64,000 nucleotides of DNA from Chloroflexota bacterium (GCA_021325095.1 JAJPHV010000114.1:1-64000); one strand, 5' to 3'; positions 40,944-49,342 are shown, numbered from the stretch's first letter. The notes: generated from the sequence alone by a model not told the origin. Translations and numbers: made by a program.

Positions 40944-41852
40944 ATGACTTCAAACCATGACAAACCACCGGCAGCGGAGATGTTCAAGGGGCAGACTGTC
41001 GGGTTTATCGGCAGCGGCGTGATGGGCGAAGCGATGATCGGCGCGCTCGTCAACCAGCATGTCGTCGAGCCGAACCAGATACTCGCATCCGATGTGCTGG
41101 AAGCGCGGGGCAGAGAACTCGAAGCGCGCTTCGGCGTGCGCTGGACAACAGACAATGTGCAGGTAGCCCGTGAGTCAGACGTGCTGGTACTGAGCATCAA
41201 ACCGCAGGTGCTGGACAAAGTGCTGCGCGAACTGCACTTGGCCGGGCGCGAACCCAAAGTCGTGTTGAGCATCATCGCCGGCGTCCACATCCAGCAGTTG
41301 AGCGAGGGGCTGTACAACCCGAACGTGATCCGCGCCATGCCCAACACCCCGGCGCGCATCGGCCAGGGGATCACCGTCTGGACGGCCACGAATGAAGTTC
41401 CGGCGGCGCAACGCGAGCAGGCGCGCGCCATCCTGTGCTCGTTCGGCCAGGAGGTGTTTGTTGACAACGAAGATTACCTGGACATGGCAACGGCCCTCAG
41501 CGGCACCGGCCCGGCCTACGTGTTCCTGTTTATGGAAGCCATGATCGACGCGGGTGTCCACATGGGCTTTTCGCGCCGGGTGGCCGAGCAGTTGGTGATC
41601 CAGACCATGCGTGGATCGGTGGAATATGCGGCAGCGACGGGCGAACATCCGGCGGCGCTGCGCAACCAGGTGACCAGTCCCGGCGGTACGTCGGCGGAAG
41701 CGATCTATCACCTGGAAAAAGGCGGCCTGCGTACCGTCATCGCGCGCGCGGTGTGGGCGGCCTACCAGCGCAGCGTGGCACTCGGCGCAGGCAAGAAGGT
41801 CAGCCAGCGCGCACCCGCCCGCAACCCCGACGATCTGGGCGAGGGGAAGTGA
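40944..41852 (+). CDS. proC: Pyrroline-5-carboxylate reductase
   Basis: Final step of proline synthesis, reducing P5C with NAD(P)H. 302 residues from ATG 40944 (AGAGGG 10 nt upstream); ATG 40935 would add three residues. The Rossmann start is VGFIGSGVMGEAMI, followed by LSIKPQVL, VLSIIAGVH and the RAMPNTPARIGQG motif. The C-terminal ProC signature spans DMATALSGTGPAYVFLF and LRNQVTSPGGTSAEA. About 20 C-terminal residues extend beyond the usual end. The gene follows the enolase-superfamily gene by 29 bp and is closed by a strong terminator. Confidence 0.96.
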   Translation: MTSNHDKPPAAEMFKGQTVGFIGSGVMGEAMIGALVNQHVVEPNQILASDVLEARGRELEARFGVRWTTDNVQVARESDVLVLSIKPQVLDKVLRELHLAGREPKVVLSIIAGVHIQQLSEGLYNPNVIRAMPNTPARIGQGITVWTATNEVPAAQREQARAILCSFGQEVFVDNEDYLDMATALSGTGPAYVFLFMEAMIDAGVHMGFSRRVAEQLVIQTMRGSVEYAAATGEHPAALRNQVTSPGGTSAEAIYHLEKGGLRTVIARAVWAAYQRSVALGAGKKVSQRAPARNPDDLGEGK

Positions 41853-41919
41853 GTCTTTCGGGGCTGTGCGCCGCTTGCCTGGCTATAAGGGAAGCTCCTG
41901 CGACCTGAAGCACATCTCA

Positions 41920-41955
41920 GCGGGCAGTCCTTCGTCACGGACTGCCCGCTCTTTG
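41920..41955 (+). terminator. Strong Rho-independent terminator after proC
   Basis: GCGGGCAGTCC (41920-41930) and GGACTGCCCGC (41939-41949) make a perfect 11-bp G+C-rich stem with an 8-nt loop, followed by TCTTT. It separates proC from the histidine kinase unit. Confidence 0.85.
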
Positions 41956-42079
41956 ATAAACTTTTGCGATCCAACAGAACATCTAAATGGCATAGGATTC
42001 GTATAGACCTAGACCAAAAGCAGACCAGCAGGGTGGTTCACCTTACTGGTCGTCCATCACATCGTACCGGGGGCATATC

Positions 42080-44221
42080 ATGGCTGACATCACTGACCTA
42101 CCTGACCAGGCACAACGCGAGAACATCGAATACTACCGGTTGGTACTCGACGTATTGCCTGATGCGATAGCCGTGTACGATCTCGAAGCCCATCTGGCCT
42201 ACCTCAACCCGGCCTTCACAGCCACCTTCGGGTGGTCTATGGATGAGGCCATTAGCCAAGCCCCGCAGAATGGTCGCCACACAGAGGGATCGGACGAGTG
42301 GATAGAGTTATCGCAACGCTTGAGCGAAGGCAGCGGCAACACTCTGGAAACCTGGTGTTCGACCAAAGACGGGAAACGACTGGCCGTTCAACTGACCACT
42401 TCCCTGTTAAGAGACAGGAACGGCCAGCCGACCCACCGCATGGTCAGCCTGCGTGACATCACCGAGTACCGGCAAACACAGCAAACGTTACAGCAAGGGC
42501 GTGATGAGCTAGAACAGCGCGTCGCCCAGCGGGCCGCCGAGTTGCAAGAGCAGATTGCGCTCCGCGAACGGGCCGAAAAGAAACAGGCCGAAGAGCGCAG
42601 CCTGCTGCAAGCCCTGATCGACAACCTGCCAGACAACATCTTCGTAAAAGATACTCAGGGCCGGATCATCATTGACAATGTGGCGCATAGAACACTACTG
42701 GGGGTAGCAAAGCCCGAAGAGTCGGAAGGAAAGACCGACTTCGACTTTTTCTCGCCGGAACTGGCGTCACAATACTTCGCCGACGAGCAGGCAATCATTC
42801 AGTCGGGCCAGGCGATGATCAACAGGGAAGAGCCAACGGTGGACCCGCAGGGCCAGAAGCGGTGGCTGCTGACCTCCAAAGTGCCCTGGCGGAACGCGCA
42901 TGGCGAGATTATCGGAATTGTGGGCGTCAACCGGGACATCACCGAACGCAGACTGGCCGAGGAAGCGCTGGCCGAAGAGCGCAACCTGTTGCGCACGCTG
43001 ATCGATACCCTACCGGATCCAATTTTCGTCAAAGACACAGAAGGCCGCTTGATCGTCAACAATACGGCGCATGCACGGCTGTTGGGAGCAGCCACACCGG
43101 AAGCGTGCATCGGCAAGTCCGATTTCGATTTCTTCCCGCCAGACATGGCGCGCCGCTCTCATGACGACGAACAGGCTTTTATGCGGTCGGGAGTGCCGGC
43201 CATCAGCCTGGAAGAACGGGCTGTTGATCGCACCACAGGCACCCAGATATGGTATCAGACAAGCAAAGTTACCTTACGGGATCGTTCCGGCCAGATTGCC
43301 GGGCTAGTTGGGATCAGCCGCGACATCACAGCACGCAAGCAAGCTGAAGAAGTGTTGCAAAGGGCACACGACGAACTGGAAAGGCGTGTTGCCGAACGGA
43401 CGAGCGAACTGGTCCGAGCCAACAACGAGCTTCAGGAGCAGATCGCGGAGCGTAAGCGGGTCGAAGCCGAGCGTGAGGCGCTCCTGGAGCGGGAAAGTGC
43501 CGCCCGCCGCGAAGCACAGGAAGCCAACCGCCTGAAAGACCTGTTCCTCGCCACGATGAGTCATGAATTGCGCACGCCGCTTAATGCGATGATCGGCTTC
43601 CAACACCTGATGCTGTTCAGCGGTCAGCTTGACGAAGACAATACCCACATGGCCGAACGGACTCTCGCCAATAGTCAGCGCCTGTTGAGCCTGATCAATA
43701 ATATCCTCGATCTCTCGCGTATCGCTTCTGGCCGATTGGAAATCATCCCGGTGCCAATGTCGCCCCGGCAACTGGCAAAAGCCATACACGAAGACATGAG
43801 CTTGTTGGCGACAGAAAAAGGACTGGCGCTGGAAGTCGAAGTTGACCCGGCGCTGCCTGAAGAGATCATCCATGACGAGGAACGAATCACGCAGATCGCC
43901 ATCAATCTGGTCAACAACGCCATTAAGTTCACCGAGAAGGGAAAGGTCCGCCTGGCTCTGAAAAGGCTCGACGCGAAGTTCATCGTCGAAGTATCTGATA
44001 CCGGGATGGGCATCCCACCTTCCCGCCAGGGCATCATTTTTGATGATTTTGTGCAACTGGATAGCACGTCGACCCGCAAATATGGAGGCGCTGGCCTGGG
44101 GCTGTCGATTGTCAAACGGCTCACTATCCTTATGGGGGGCGGCATTAAGGTGTCGAGCGACGTAGGCCAGGGTAGTACCTTCACTGTCGAGCTACCACTC
44201 AACCTGAACACGGCGCGCTAA
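42080..44221 (+). CDS. Cytoplasmic histidine kinase with three PAS domains
   Basis: 713 residues without membrane helices. PAS 1 (about 12-130) is followed by a coiled coil (QTLQQGRDELEQRVAQRAAE). PAS 2 (about 175-295) and PAS 3 (about 300-420) are near-duplicates, each starting LIDxLPDxIFVKDTxGR and ending GxxRDIT. A second coiled coil leads to HisKA, with the phospho-acceptor His 495 in ATMSHELRTPLN. The HATPase domain shows N box NLVNNAIKF, G1 DTGMGIP and G2 GAGLGLSIVK. It probably senses an internal ligand or redox state and phosphorylates the two receivers encoded next. A hairpin (GACCAG 42023, CTGGTC 42046) lies in its leader. Confidence 0.93.
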   Translation: MADITDLPDQAQRENIEYYRLVLDVLPDAIAVYDLEAHLAYLNPAFTATFGWSMDEAISQAPQNGRHTEGSDEWIELSQRLSEGSGNTLETWCSTKDGKRLAVQLTTSLLRDRNGQPTHRMVSLRDITEYRQTQQTLQQGRDELEQRVAQRAAELQEQIALRERAEKKQAEERSLLQALIDNLPDNIFVKDTQGRIIIDNVAHRTLLGVAKPEESEGKTDFDFFSPELASQYFADEQAIIQSGQAMINREEPTVDPQGQKRWLLTSKVPWRNAHGEIIGIVGVNRDITERRLAEEALAEERNLLRTLIDTLPDPIFVKDTEGRLIVNNTAHARLLGAATPEACIGKSDFDFFPPDMARRSHDDEQAFMRSGVPAISLEERAVDRTTGTQIWYQTSKVTLRDRSGQIAGLVGISRDITARKQAEEVLQRAHDELERRVAERTSELVRANNELQEQIAERKRVEAEREALLERESAARREAQEANRLKDLFLATMSHELRTPLNAMIGFQHLMLFSGQLDEDNTHMAERTLANSQRLLSLINNILDLSRIASGRLEIIPVPMSPRQLAKAIHEDMSLLATEKGLALEVEVDPALPEEIIHDEERITQIAINLVNNAIKFTEKGKVRLALKRLDAKFIVEVSDTGMGIPPSRQGIIFDDFVQLDSTSTRKYGGAGLGLSIVKRLTILMGGGIKVSSDVGQGSTFTVELPLNLNTAR

Positions 44222-44247
44222 GGCAGCTACAAGAGGGACATCACACC

Positions 44248-44673
44248 ATGCCACCGATACCAAAACTATTTACAAACTGGGATGTCTTAGTCGTGGATGA
44301 CGAGCCGGACAGCCTGGAAGTCGCCACACGCATGTTGAAGCTGGCAGGCGCGAACGTCTTTACGGCAGAGAATGGGCGCGACGGGCTGGAGGTCGCCAGG
44401 CAGAAAAGGCCCAGATTCATTCTGTCTGATCTGTCGATGCCAGTGATGGACGGCTGGCAAATGCTGGAACAACTCAAACGCAACCCTGCAACGGCAGACA
44501 TCCCCGTGATTGCGCTCACAGCGCATACCATGCCCGGTGATCGGGAAAGGGCCATGGCAGCAGGCTTTCACAACCACATCGCCAAGCCGCTCGACCCGCC
44601 CAAACTGGTGCAGCAACTGGCGAACATCCTGATGGATATTCCGGACATAGCAGCTCTGATCGGCAAGATATAG
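44248..44673 (+). CDS. Single-domain response regulator (receiver 1)
   Basis: 141 residues with only a CheY-like receiver. Acidic pocket VVDDEPD, phospho-acceptor Asp in FILSDLSMPVMDG, Thr in ALTAH, and Lys in IAKPLD are all present. No output domain, so it acts as a phospho-relay or protein-binding switch. It follows the histidine kinase by 26 bp and precedes a second receiver by 11 bp, giving a three-gene unit. Confidence 0.93.
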   Translation: MPPIPKLFTNWDVLVVDDEPDSLEVATRMLKLAGANVFTAENGRDGLEVARQKRPRFILSDLSMPVMDGWQMLEQLKRNPATADIPVIALTAHTMPGDRERAMAAGFHNHIAKPLDPPKLVQQLANILMDIPDIAALIGKI

Positions 44674-44684
44674 GAGAATGTGTC

Positions 44685-45059
44685 ATGAGCCAGCAACCTG
44701 TATTAATCGTTGAAGATGAGCCGGACGGCCAGGAACTGGTAGCGCGGATGCTTTCCCAGGTAGACCTGGCCGTAGACGTTGCAGACGACGCCGAACAGGC
44801 GTGGCCGCTGCTGCTGTCGAAGCACTATTCTGCCGTCGTCATCGACCTTGCTTTACCCGGTATGGACGGCTTTCAGTTGCTCAGGGCCATCCGGCAGAAG
44901 CCTGAACTGGACGGCGTGCACTGCGTAGCGATCACTGCTTTTCATACCCCGGAGCTGAAACAGCAAGCCTTGCAAGAAGGGTTTAATGGCTACTTCGCCA
45001 AGCCCCTGGATGGGACGCGCTTTCTGAGCGCCCTTGAGGGAATGGTGTCCAAATCCTGA
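44685..45059 (+). CDS. Single-domain response regulator (receiver 2)
   Basis: 124 residues, again a lone receiver: IVEDEPDG acidic pair, Asp in VVIDLALPGMDG, Thr in AITAFH and Lys in FAKPLDG. It is clearly distinct from receiver 1, so the kinase may split phosphate between two targets or run a relay. The next 165 bp, up to the convergent methyltransferase end at 45225, hold no feature I can name. Confidence 0.93.
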   Translation: MSQQPVLIVEDEPDGQELVARMLSQVDLAVDVADDAEQAWPLLLSKHYSAVVIDLALPGMDGFQLLRAIRQKPELDGVHCVAITAFHTPELKQQALQEGFNGYFAKPLDGTRFLSALEGMVSKS

Positions 45060-45224
45060 CGGGCGAAGTTGCCCTCAAGGGCGTCGGCGCGGCCATTCTG
45101 GAGAGCAAACCTGGCCGGAACCTCAAACAAGGCTTCAGTGCCCGCCAGAGGATCAGTTCGATCATCGCGCTTCGGAATGGAAAGGCAAGATATTATCGCC
45201 GCGCCCTATTCACCGTCGCCTCAA

Positions 45225-45998
45225 TTACTGTTCTTTTATCCCGATCAAAATCAACTGCCAGCGGGTGAATGCCGCCTGGTCGCCGTCCACCTTTTCAGGT
45301 TCCAGCCATTCGGCCACCGCCTGCGGGGCCTGCTTGAGCATGACGCGCAGCCGCAGCGAGGTGTCCTCGTCAACGTTCTGCATCTGCGTCCACCAGTTGA
45401 AATTCAGGCGGGTGCGGACAACTTCGCTGTACTGAGTCCTGAACCCGGCAGTGACGAACAGTGCTTCCCATTCACCCTGGCTGTATTCCCAGACGTGGCT
45501 CGGATCGCGCAGCCGCTCGAAGGTGTTGACGTAGCGCGCCACTGATGGATCGGTTGCGCCCGCATGATCGACCAGGCCAAAGACGCCGCCAGGCCGGACA
45601 ACGCGCGCACATTCGGCGACGTACTGAGCCACATCCGGGAAATGGTGGGGAGCGAGCCGGGTTGTCACCATGTCAAAAGTTCCATTCGCAAAGGGCAAAC
45701 GCTGTGCGTCGGCGTTCGCGTAGCGGGCCGTCATGCCCTTTTCGCTGATGAACTGGCGGGCGGCGCGCAACATCGGCAAGGTCAAATCGCTGGCGATCAC
45801 CTCCGCACCGTGACGGGCCAGGGCCAGCGCGACGTGCCCGCCACCAGTGGCAATGTCCAGGGCACGTTTGCCCGGAGCAGGTTTGACAAGCTCGATCAAC
45901 TTATCCAGGGTATAGCCTGTTCCATGTACCTGGCTGGTCACGTAATTCTGGGCCGTGCCGCCAAAACGCTCCTGCACCCGTCTGCGCGTGTCGTCCAT
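45225..45998 (-). CDS. Class I SAM-dependent methyltransferase (UbiE-like)
   Basis: 257 residues. SAM-binding motif I is ALDIATGGGHVALALA (about 46-61), the acidic end of strand 2 is VIASDLT, the adenine-contact motif is ANADAQRLPFANGTFDMVTTR, and ARVVRPGGVFGLVDH is motif III. This is the Methyltransf_11/UbiE pattern, but Asp-Ala-Gly is replaced by DIATGGG. The substrate is unknown; quinone methylation is one possibility. ATG 45998 has GGAG about 10 nt upstream; an in-frame start at 46049 adds a hydrophobic segment with no ribosome site. Confidence 0.88.
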   Translation of the reverse strand: MDDTRRRVQERFGGTAQNYVTSQVHGTGYTLDKLIELVKPAPGKRALDIATGGGHVALALARHGAEVIASDLTLPMLRAARQFISEKGMTARYANADAQRLPFANGTFDMVTTRLAPHHFPDVAQYVAECARVVRPGGVFGLVDHAGATDPSVARYVNTFERLRDPSHVWEYSQGEWEALFVTAGFRTQYSEVVRTRLNFNWWTQMQNVDEDTSLRLRVMLKQAPQAVAEWLEPEKVDGDQAAFTRWQLILIGIKEQ

Positions 45999-46099
45999 TG
46001 AGGTTTGTCTCCAGGTTGGAATGCTGAATGTCTGAATGTAAAAGAACAAGGCGACCTGTGGGCCGCCTTGCGATTAACCAGGATAGTCTGGACGCTGGT

Positions 46100-46876
46100 T
46101 TAGCTCCGACGGCTGCCGCCTCCCAGGATGCGAAGGATGAAGAGGAAGAGGTTCATGAAGTCCAGGAACAGGTGGAACGCCCCGACCAATGCCAGGCGCT
46201 GCGCGCCGTCGCCATCGCCGCTGGCTGCCACCATTGCCGCGTTGTTCTTGATCCACTGCGTATCGTAGGCGGTCAGGCCAACGAAAATGATCACGCCGGC
46301 ATAGCTGATCAGCCAGTAGATCGCTGTCGAGTTCAGGAAGATGTTGACAATGCTGGCGATGATCAGGCCGATGAGCGCCATGAGGAGCAGGCTGCCCCAC
46401 CGAGACAAGTCCATCTTGGTGGTGTAGCCAACAATCGTCATCGCACCAAACATGCCCGCCGTCGCCACAAAGGCCATCGCAATCGTGCCGGGCTGGTATG
46501 CCAGGAAGATGCTGGAGATCATGAACCCAAACAGGGCCGTAAACAACAGGTAAAACAGGGAGCCAATGGCCGGGCGCGCCCGCATGATGATCGGTTGCAG
46601 GGCAAAGGCCAGCACGAAGTAGGCGATGAGCGACCCCAACCAGATGACCGGGTTAAAGAGGATGCTGGAAGACAGCGCTGCCCGTGCCGCTGCCGCTGAT
46701 CGGGCACCGCTAAGGGCCGCCTCATAAGTTGCCACTGCCGAATTCCCGACCGCAAAAGACACGCCGAAAGCGACTAACAGCCCCAACGCCAGCCACAGAT
46801 ATACCTGCCGCATCACTGCGCCAAGATCGAGGCCCATCGGACGCGCTTCGACATTGGTGTTTGAATAGAAGCTCAT
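46100..46876 (-). CDS. Bax inhibitor-1/YccA family membrane protein
   Basis: 258 residues with seven hydrophobic helices. An N-terminal VMRQVYLWLALGLLVAFGVSF helix is followed by a series including FMISSIFLAYQPG, MAFVATAGMFGAMTIVGY and a final YDTQWIK loop with FHLFLDFMNLFLFILRILGG. The last segment, ending in an ALxLYLDxxNLFLxLLRxxG-like motif, is the family signature. Members act as pH-sensitive Ca2+ leak channels or interact with membrane proteases. It has an extended -10 promoter at 46911-46919 and GAGGAG before the ATG. Confidence 0.92.
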   Translation of the reverse strand: MSFYSNTNVEARPMGLDLGAVMRQVYLWLALGLLVAFGVSFAVGNSAVATYEAALSGARSAAAARAALSSSILFNPVIWLGSLIAYFVLAFALQPIIMRARPAIGSLFYLLFTALFGFMISSIFLAYQPGTIAMAFVATAGMFGAMTIVGYTTKMDLSRWGSLLLMALIGLIIASIVNIFLNSTAIYWLISYAGVIIFVGLTAYDTQWIKNNAAMVAASGDGDGAQRLALVGAFHLFLDFMNLFLFILRILGGGSRRS

Positions 46877-46910
46877 TTGACAATCTCCTCAGGCCACATT
46901 TCTTCAAGCA

Positions 46911-46919
46911 ATTATAGCA
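46911..46919 (-). promoter_or_regulatory. Extended -10 promoter of the Bax-inhibitor-1 gene
   Basis: On the minus strand TGCTATAAT combines a perfect TATAAT with the TGn extension, which can replace a -35. No good -35 is seen 17 bp upstream. The predicted start is near 46904, about 28 nt before the ATG. Confidence 0.6.
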
Positions 46920-46985
46920 AGATTCCAGCGGGAAGTATATCCAATAGTTCTGGCGGTGGGAGGCGTTAACGGCCAGTCGGGGTTC

Positions 46986-47015
46986 TTGACAACACAGCGG
47001 GACATCGCATATAAT
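46986..47015 (+). promoter_or_regulatory. Consensus sigma-70 promoter of the chrB operon
   Basis: Perfect TTGACA (46986-46991) and perfect TATAAT (47010-47015) with an 18-bp spacer. The predicted start is about 47022, inside the first operator. Such a strong promoter under two operators suggests tight repression and high induced output. Confidence 0.85.
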
Positions 47016-47047
47016 GTAACCACCGTTACAATGTAACAGCTGTTACA
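47015..47047 (+). promoter_or_regulatory. Two tandem palindromic operators (TGTAAC-N4-GTTACA)
   Basis: Operator 1 is TGTAAC-cacc-GTTACA (47015-47030), overlapping the last base of the -10. Operator 2 is TGTAAC-agct-GTTACA (47032-47047), part of a perfect 18-bp palindrome, 47031-47048. Centres are 17 bp apart. A dimeric repressor bound here would cover the transcription start. The DNA-binding protein is not identified; ChrB itself is a candidate. Confidence 0.8.
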
Positions 47048-47063
47048 TGCCTATGGAGCGGTA

Positions 47064-47504
47064 TTGTCTGCGCAATTGTGGCTGCTTCTCGTGTATAAAA
47101 TTCCACCGGAGCCGACGGCGCGCCGCGTTTACGTCTGGCGCAAGCTCAAGCGCCTGGGCGCGATCCTGCTGCACGATGCGGTCTGGGTGCTGCCGCCCAC
47201 ACCCTATACCAGGGAACAATTGCAGTGGCTTGCCGCCGAAATCGACGAACTGGATGGACAGGCCACGCTCTGGGAAGCCCGCCTGCTGCTGCCCGATCAG
47301 GACGCCGCACTGGTGGAACAATTCACGGCGCAAGCCGAGACCGCTTATCGGGAGATACTCGACGAGCTGGGCCAGGAGAACCCGGACATGGCCGCCCTGG
47401 CCCGGCGTTACCAGCAGACCAGCGCCAGCGACTACTTTCACTCTGAACTGGGTCAGCGCGTCCGGGCAGCCTTGATAGCCGGTGGAAAGGAGTTGCCCAG
47501 GTGA
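47064..47504 (+). CDS. ChrB N-terminal-domain protein
   Basis: 146 residues matching the N-terminal domain of the chromate-resistance regulator ChrB. It has WLLLVYKIPPEPTARRVYVWRKL near the start (read as two halves), then GAILLHDAVWVLP, EIDELDGQATLWEA and a C-terminal helix. In other bacteria ChrB regulates chr genes in response to chromate, and this domain is its likely DNA-binding part. Start TTG 47064 is preceded by GGAG at 5 nt; ATG codons at 47047 and 47053 open other frames. It is first behind the operator-controlled promoter and may be its repressor. The stop overlaps the next gene's GTG. Confidence 0.85.
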   Translation: MSAQLWLLLVYKIPPEPTARRVYVWRKLKRLGAILLHDAVWVLPPTPYTREQLQWLAAEIDELDGQATLWEARLLLPDQDAALVEQFTAQAETAYREILDELGQENPDMAALARRYQQTSASDYFHSELGQRVRAALIAGGKELPR

Positions 47505-47920
47505 GATGGGTAACCTGGCAAAACGTCGGCGTGGATCGGATGGCCTGCGCCTGGCTGATCCGCAAGTTTATCGACCCCCAGGCCGAATTCCTGTTTATCC
47601 CTGCCCAACAGAAAACACTGCCCGCCGATGCCGAACCTTTCGACATTCCGGGTGTGCGCCTGTCGCATCATGGCGGGCACTGCACGATGGTGAACATTCT
47701 GGCCGAATATGCACTGAGAGACCCGGCGCTGCACCGGATCGCGCGCATGGTGGACGAGGCAGACGTGGTTCAGGACGTATCGGTGGAACCTGCCGCACCG
47801 GGCCTTGACCTGATCTGCCGGGGCATTCGTCTCGTCAGCCCCGACGACCAGACCGCGCTGGAACGCAGCATGTTGATTTACGATGCTCTATACGCGCAGT
47901 TGACGACTGCGGTGACGTAG
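47501..47920 (+). CDS. ChrB C-terminal-domain protein (copy 1)
   Basis: 139 residues matching the C-terminal domain of ChrB (chromate resistance exported/ChrB_C type). WVTWQNVGVDRMACAWLIRKFIDP at the start (two parts) is followed by FLFIPAQ, the His motif LSHHGGHCTM and a VDEADVVQD segment. The final YDALYAQL helix completes it. His and Cys residues suggest a metal or oxyanion site. GTG 47501 overlaps the previous stop (GTGA), so the N- and C-domain proteins are made together. The domains are fused in canonical ChrB. Confidence 0.87.
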   Translation: MRWVTWQNVGVDRMACAWLIRKFIDPQAEFLFIPAQQKTLPADAEPFDIPGVRLSHHGGHCTMVNILAEYALRDPALHRIARMVDEADVVQDVSVEPAAPGLDLICRGIRLVSPDDQTALERSMLIYDALYAQLTTAVT

Positions 47921-47931
47921 AGGAGGTTCCG

Positions 47932-48408
47932 ATGAAGTGGATTACACGTGAACGGGTGAAGGTGGATCGCGTGGCCTGCCCCTGGCTCATCAAGCGTTTT
48001 GTCGATAAGGAGGCCAAATTCCTGTTCGTACCCGCCGATCAGGTTTTAGCCGAGGCCGCACGGCAGGGTGCGATCCCCTACGATGTAAAAGGCGCTGAAC
48101 TCGGCCATCACGGCCAGGAATGTTCGTTCGAAGCGATCCTTAAGAAGTACAATCTGACGGATGATCCAGCCCTGGTGCTGCTCGGCAAGATTGTGAACGG
48201 CGCGGACACGGACAATACGCTCTGGAACCAACCGGAAGGGCCAGGTCTGAAAGCAATCGCCGAGGGTTTCCGCCACCTGGGTTTCAAGGACGACCACGCC
48301 ATTAACGCCGCCGAATGGATCGTCTACGACGCGCTGTACGCTTACTGCCAGGAGGCGGTGCGGCGAGGCCAGCCCGACGGCATGTTCAAGGCCAGCAGCC
48401 GGGTGTAA
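47932..48408 (+). CDS. ChrB C-terminal-domain protein (copy 2)
   Basis: 158 residues, paralogue of the preceding gene. It begins MKWITRERVKVDRVACPWLI, then FLFVPADQ, GHHGQECSFEAIL with the same HHG and Cys pattern, KIVNGADTD and a YDALYAYC helix. An extra C-terminal basic stretch follows. ATG 47932 is 11 bp after copy 1, with GAGG upstream. The two copies probably form a heteromeric metal/oxyanion-handling unit. No ChrA chromate exporter is in the window. Confidence 0.87.
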   Translation: MKWITRERVKVDRVACPWLIKRFVDKEAKFLFVPADQVLAEAARQGAIPYDVKGAELGHHGQECSFEAILKKYNLTDDPALVLLGKIVNGADTDNTLWNQPEGPGLKAIAEGFRHLGFKDDHAINAAEWIVYDALYAYCQEAVRRGQPDGMFKASSRV

Positions 48409-48540
48409 GCACGGCTATCGGTTTCACTCTCGACCCCGCCTGCTCCGCAGACAGGCAGCCGATACGCGGCACAGCGCCGAGCGGCTCCCTCCCCAAGCCT
48501 GGCTCACGCACTGACACGTTCGAGTCTGGGCCTCAGTTCG

Positions 48541-48628
48541 CCTCACCCCCAACCCCTCTCCACCCTGTGGAGAGGGGAGTCCTGGCCCACCGCCCCTTGC
48601 CAGATGGAGCGGGGTCAGGGGTGAGGTA
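48541..48628. repeat. Interspersed palindromic repeat, copy E (double)
   Basis: First unit: CCTCACCCCCAACCCCTCTC then CACCCTGTG and GAGAGGGGAG (48541-48580), a clean CCCCTCTCC/GGAGAGGGG stem. Second unit: CCCCTTGCC...GGAGCGGGGTCAGGGGTGAGG (48593-48627). A CTGCTCCGCAGACAGG-like variant lies just upstream at 48440-48460. The element fills most of the 265-bp gap between the chr genes and the next gene. Confidence 0.75.
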
Positions 48629-48673
48629 AAATACATGGCGCGTAGGGTGGATAAACAATATTTGGGGCCAGTC

Positions 48674-49081
48674 ATGAACGATAGGGAGTTCACTGAGCGT
48701 TATTCCGATGACCTGGAAAACATCGAATTTGCCATCGTTACCTATTATCGAGAACACCCTGAGCTGGCCGACTCGAATGTGGATCGGGTGCTGGACCTCC
48801 TGGCCCGAGTCTACGCGGCGGAGACAAACCAGCGCAAAGCGCCACCGATCAAGCTGTCCGCCCTCGATCAGCCCCTGTTTGATAGGATTCGCACGGTATG
48901 TGAGTGGCGATTGGGACGCGGCACGGCGCCCTCGAAACCCAGGGGCAAAGCCGAGTTCCAGCCCAAAGTGTCTGAGGAAATGACAGCCTGTTTGAAGCGC
49001 GTCCGCTCCTCAGTCAAGCTCTGGACAAAGGAACTTGGACGGCAGGGCTACCTGAACTGGATCGCCACCTTCTTTGAGTAG
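48674..49081 (+). CDS. Hypothetical 135-residue helical protein
   Basis: Predicted soluble and mostly helical. Acidic N-terminus (MNDREFTERYSDDLENIEFAI), then LADSNVDRVLDLLARVYAAE, a basic middle (TAPSKPRGKAEFQP) and a final VKLWTKELGRQGYLNWIATFF helix. I do not recognise a family. ATG 48674 is preferred; ATG 48635 lies in the repeat edge. The next two genes follow at short distance on the same strand, so they may form a small operon. Confidence 0.6.
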   Translation: MNDREFTERYSDDLENIEFAIVTYYREHPELADSNVDRVLDLLARVYAAETNQRKAPPIKLSALDQPLFDRIRTVCEWRLGRGTAPSKPRGKAEFQPKVSEEMTACLKRVRSSVKLWTKELGRQGYLNWIATFFE

Positions 49082-49103
49082 AGCGTAAGCAGGATGTGCG
49101 GCA

Positions 49104-49340
49104 ATGGCAGGAAGGAGCGCATCGTTTTCTTTTATCGCTGCTTACCCAAACCTTGCGCGCTGGATTGCGGAACAGGGTTGGATCGAGATAGGTCGCAACG
49201 GATTCAACACGTCGCTGGTTCGGGCGCTCGACCCGGACGGCACGACCTGGGAAAGCAGCGATCAACCCTCGGACATAGACGCGGCACTCCGCGCACTCGA
49301 TGCCGACCTTGCGACCTGGTTTGAGGAGAATGGAGAATAA
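49104..49340 (+). CDS. Hypothetical 78-residue acidic protein
   Basis: A short protein with N-terminal Ser/Phe-rich segment (RSASFSFIAAYPNLARWIAEQG), a strand pair IEIGRNGFNTSLVRALDPDG and an acidic C-terminal helix. The middle, WIEIGRNGFNTSLVRALD, reads like a small antiparallel sheet with a helix, as in many unassigned bacterial 8-kDa proteins. It ends 2 bp before the next gene, and probably shares its message. No function inferred. Confidence 0.6.
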   Translation: MAGRSASFSFIAAYPNLARWIAEQGWIEIGRNGFNTSLVRALDPDGTTWESSDQPSDIDAALRALDADLATWFEENGE

Positions 49341-49342
49341 CG

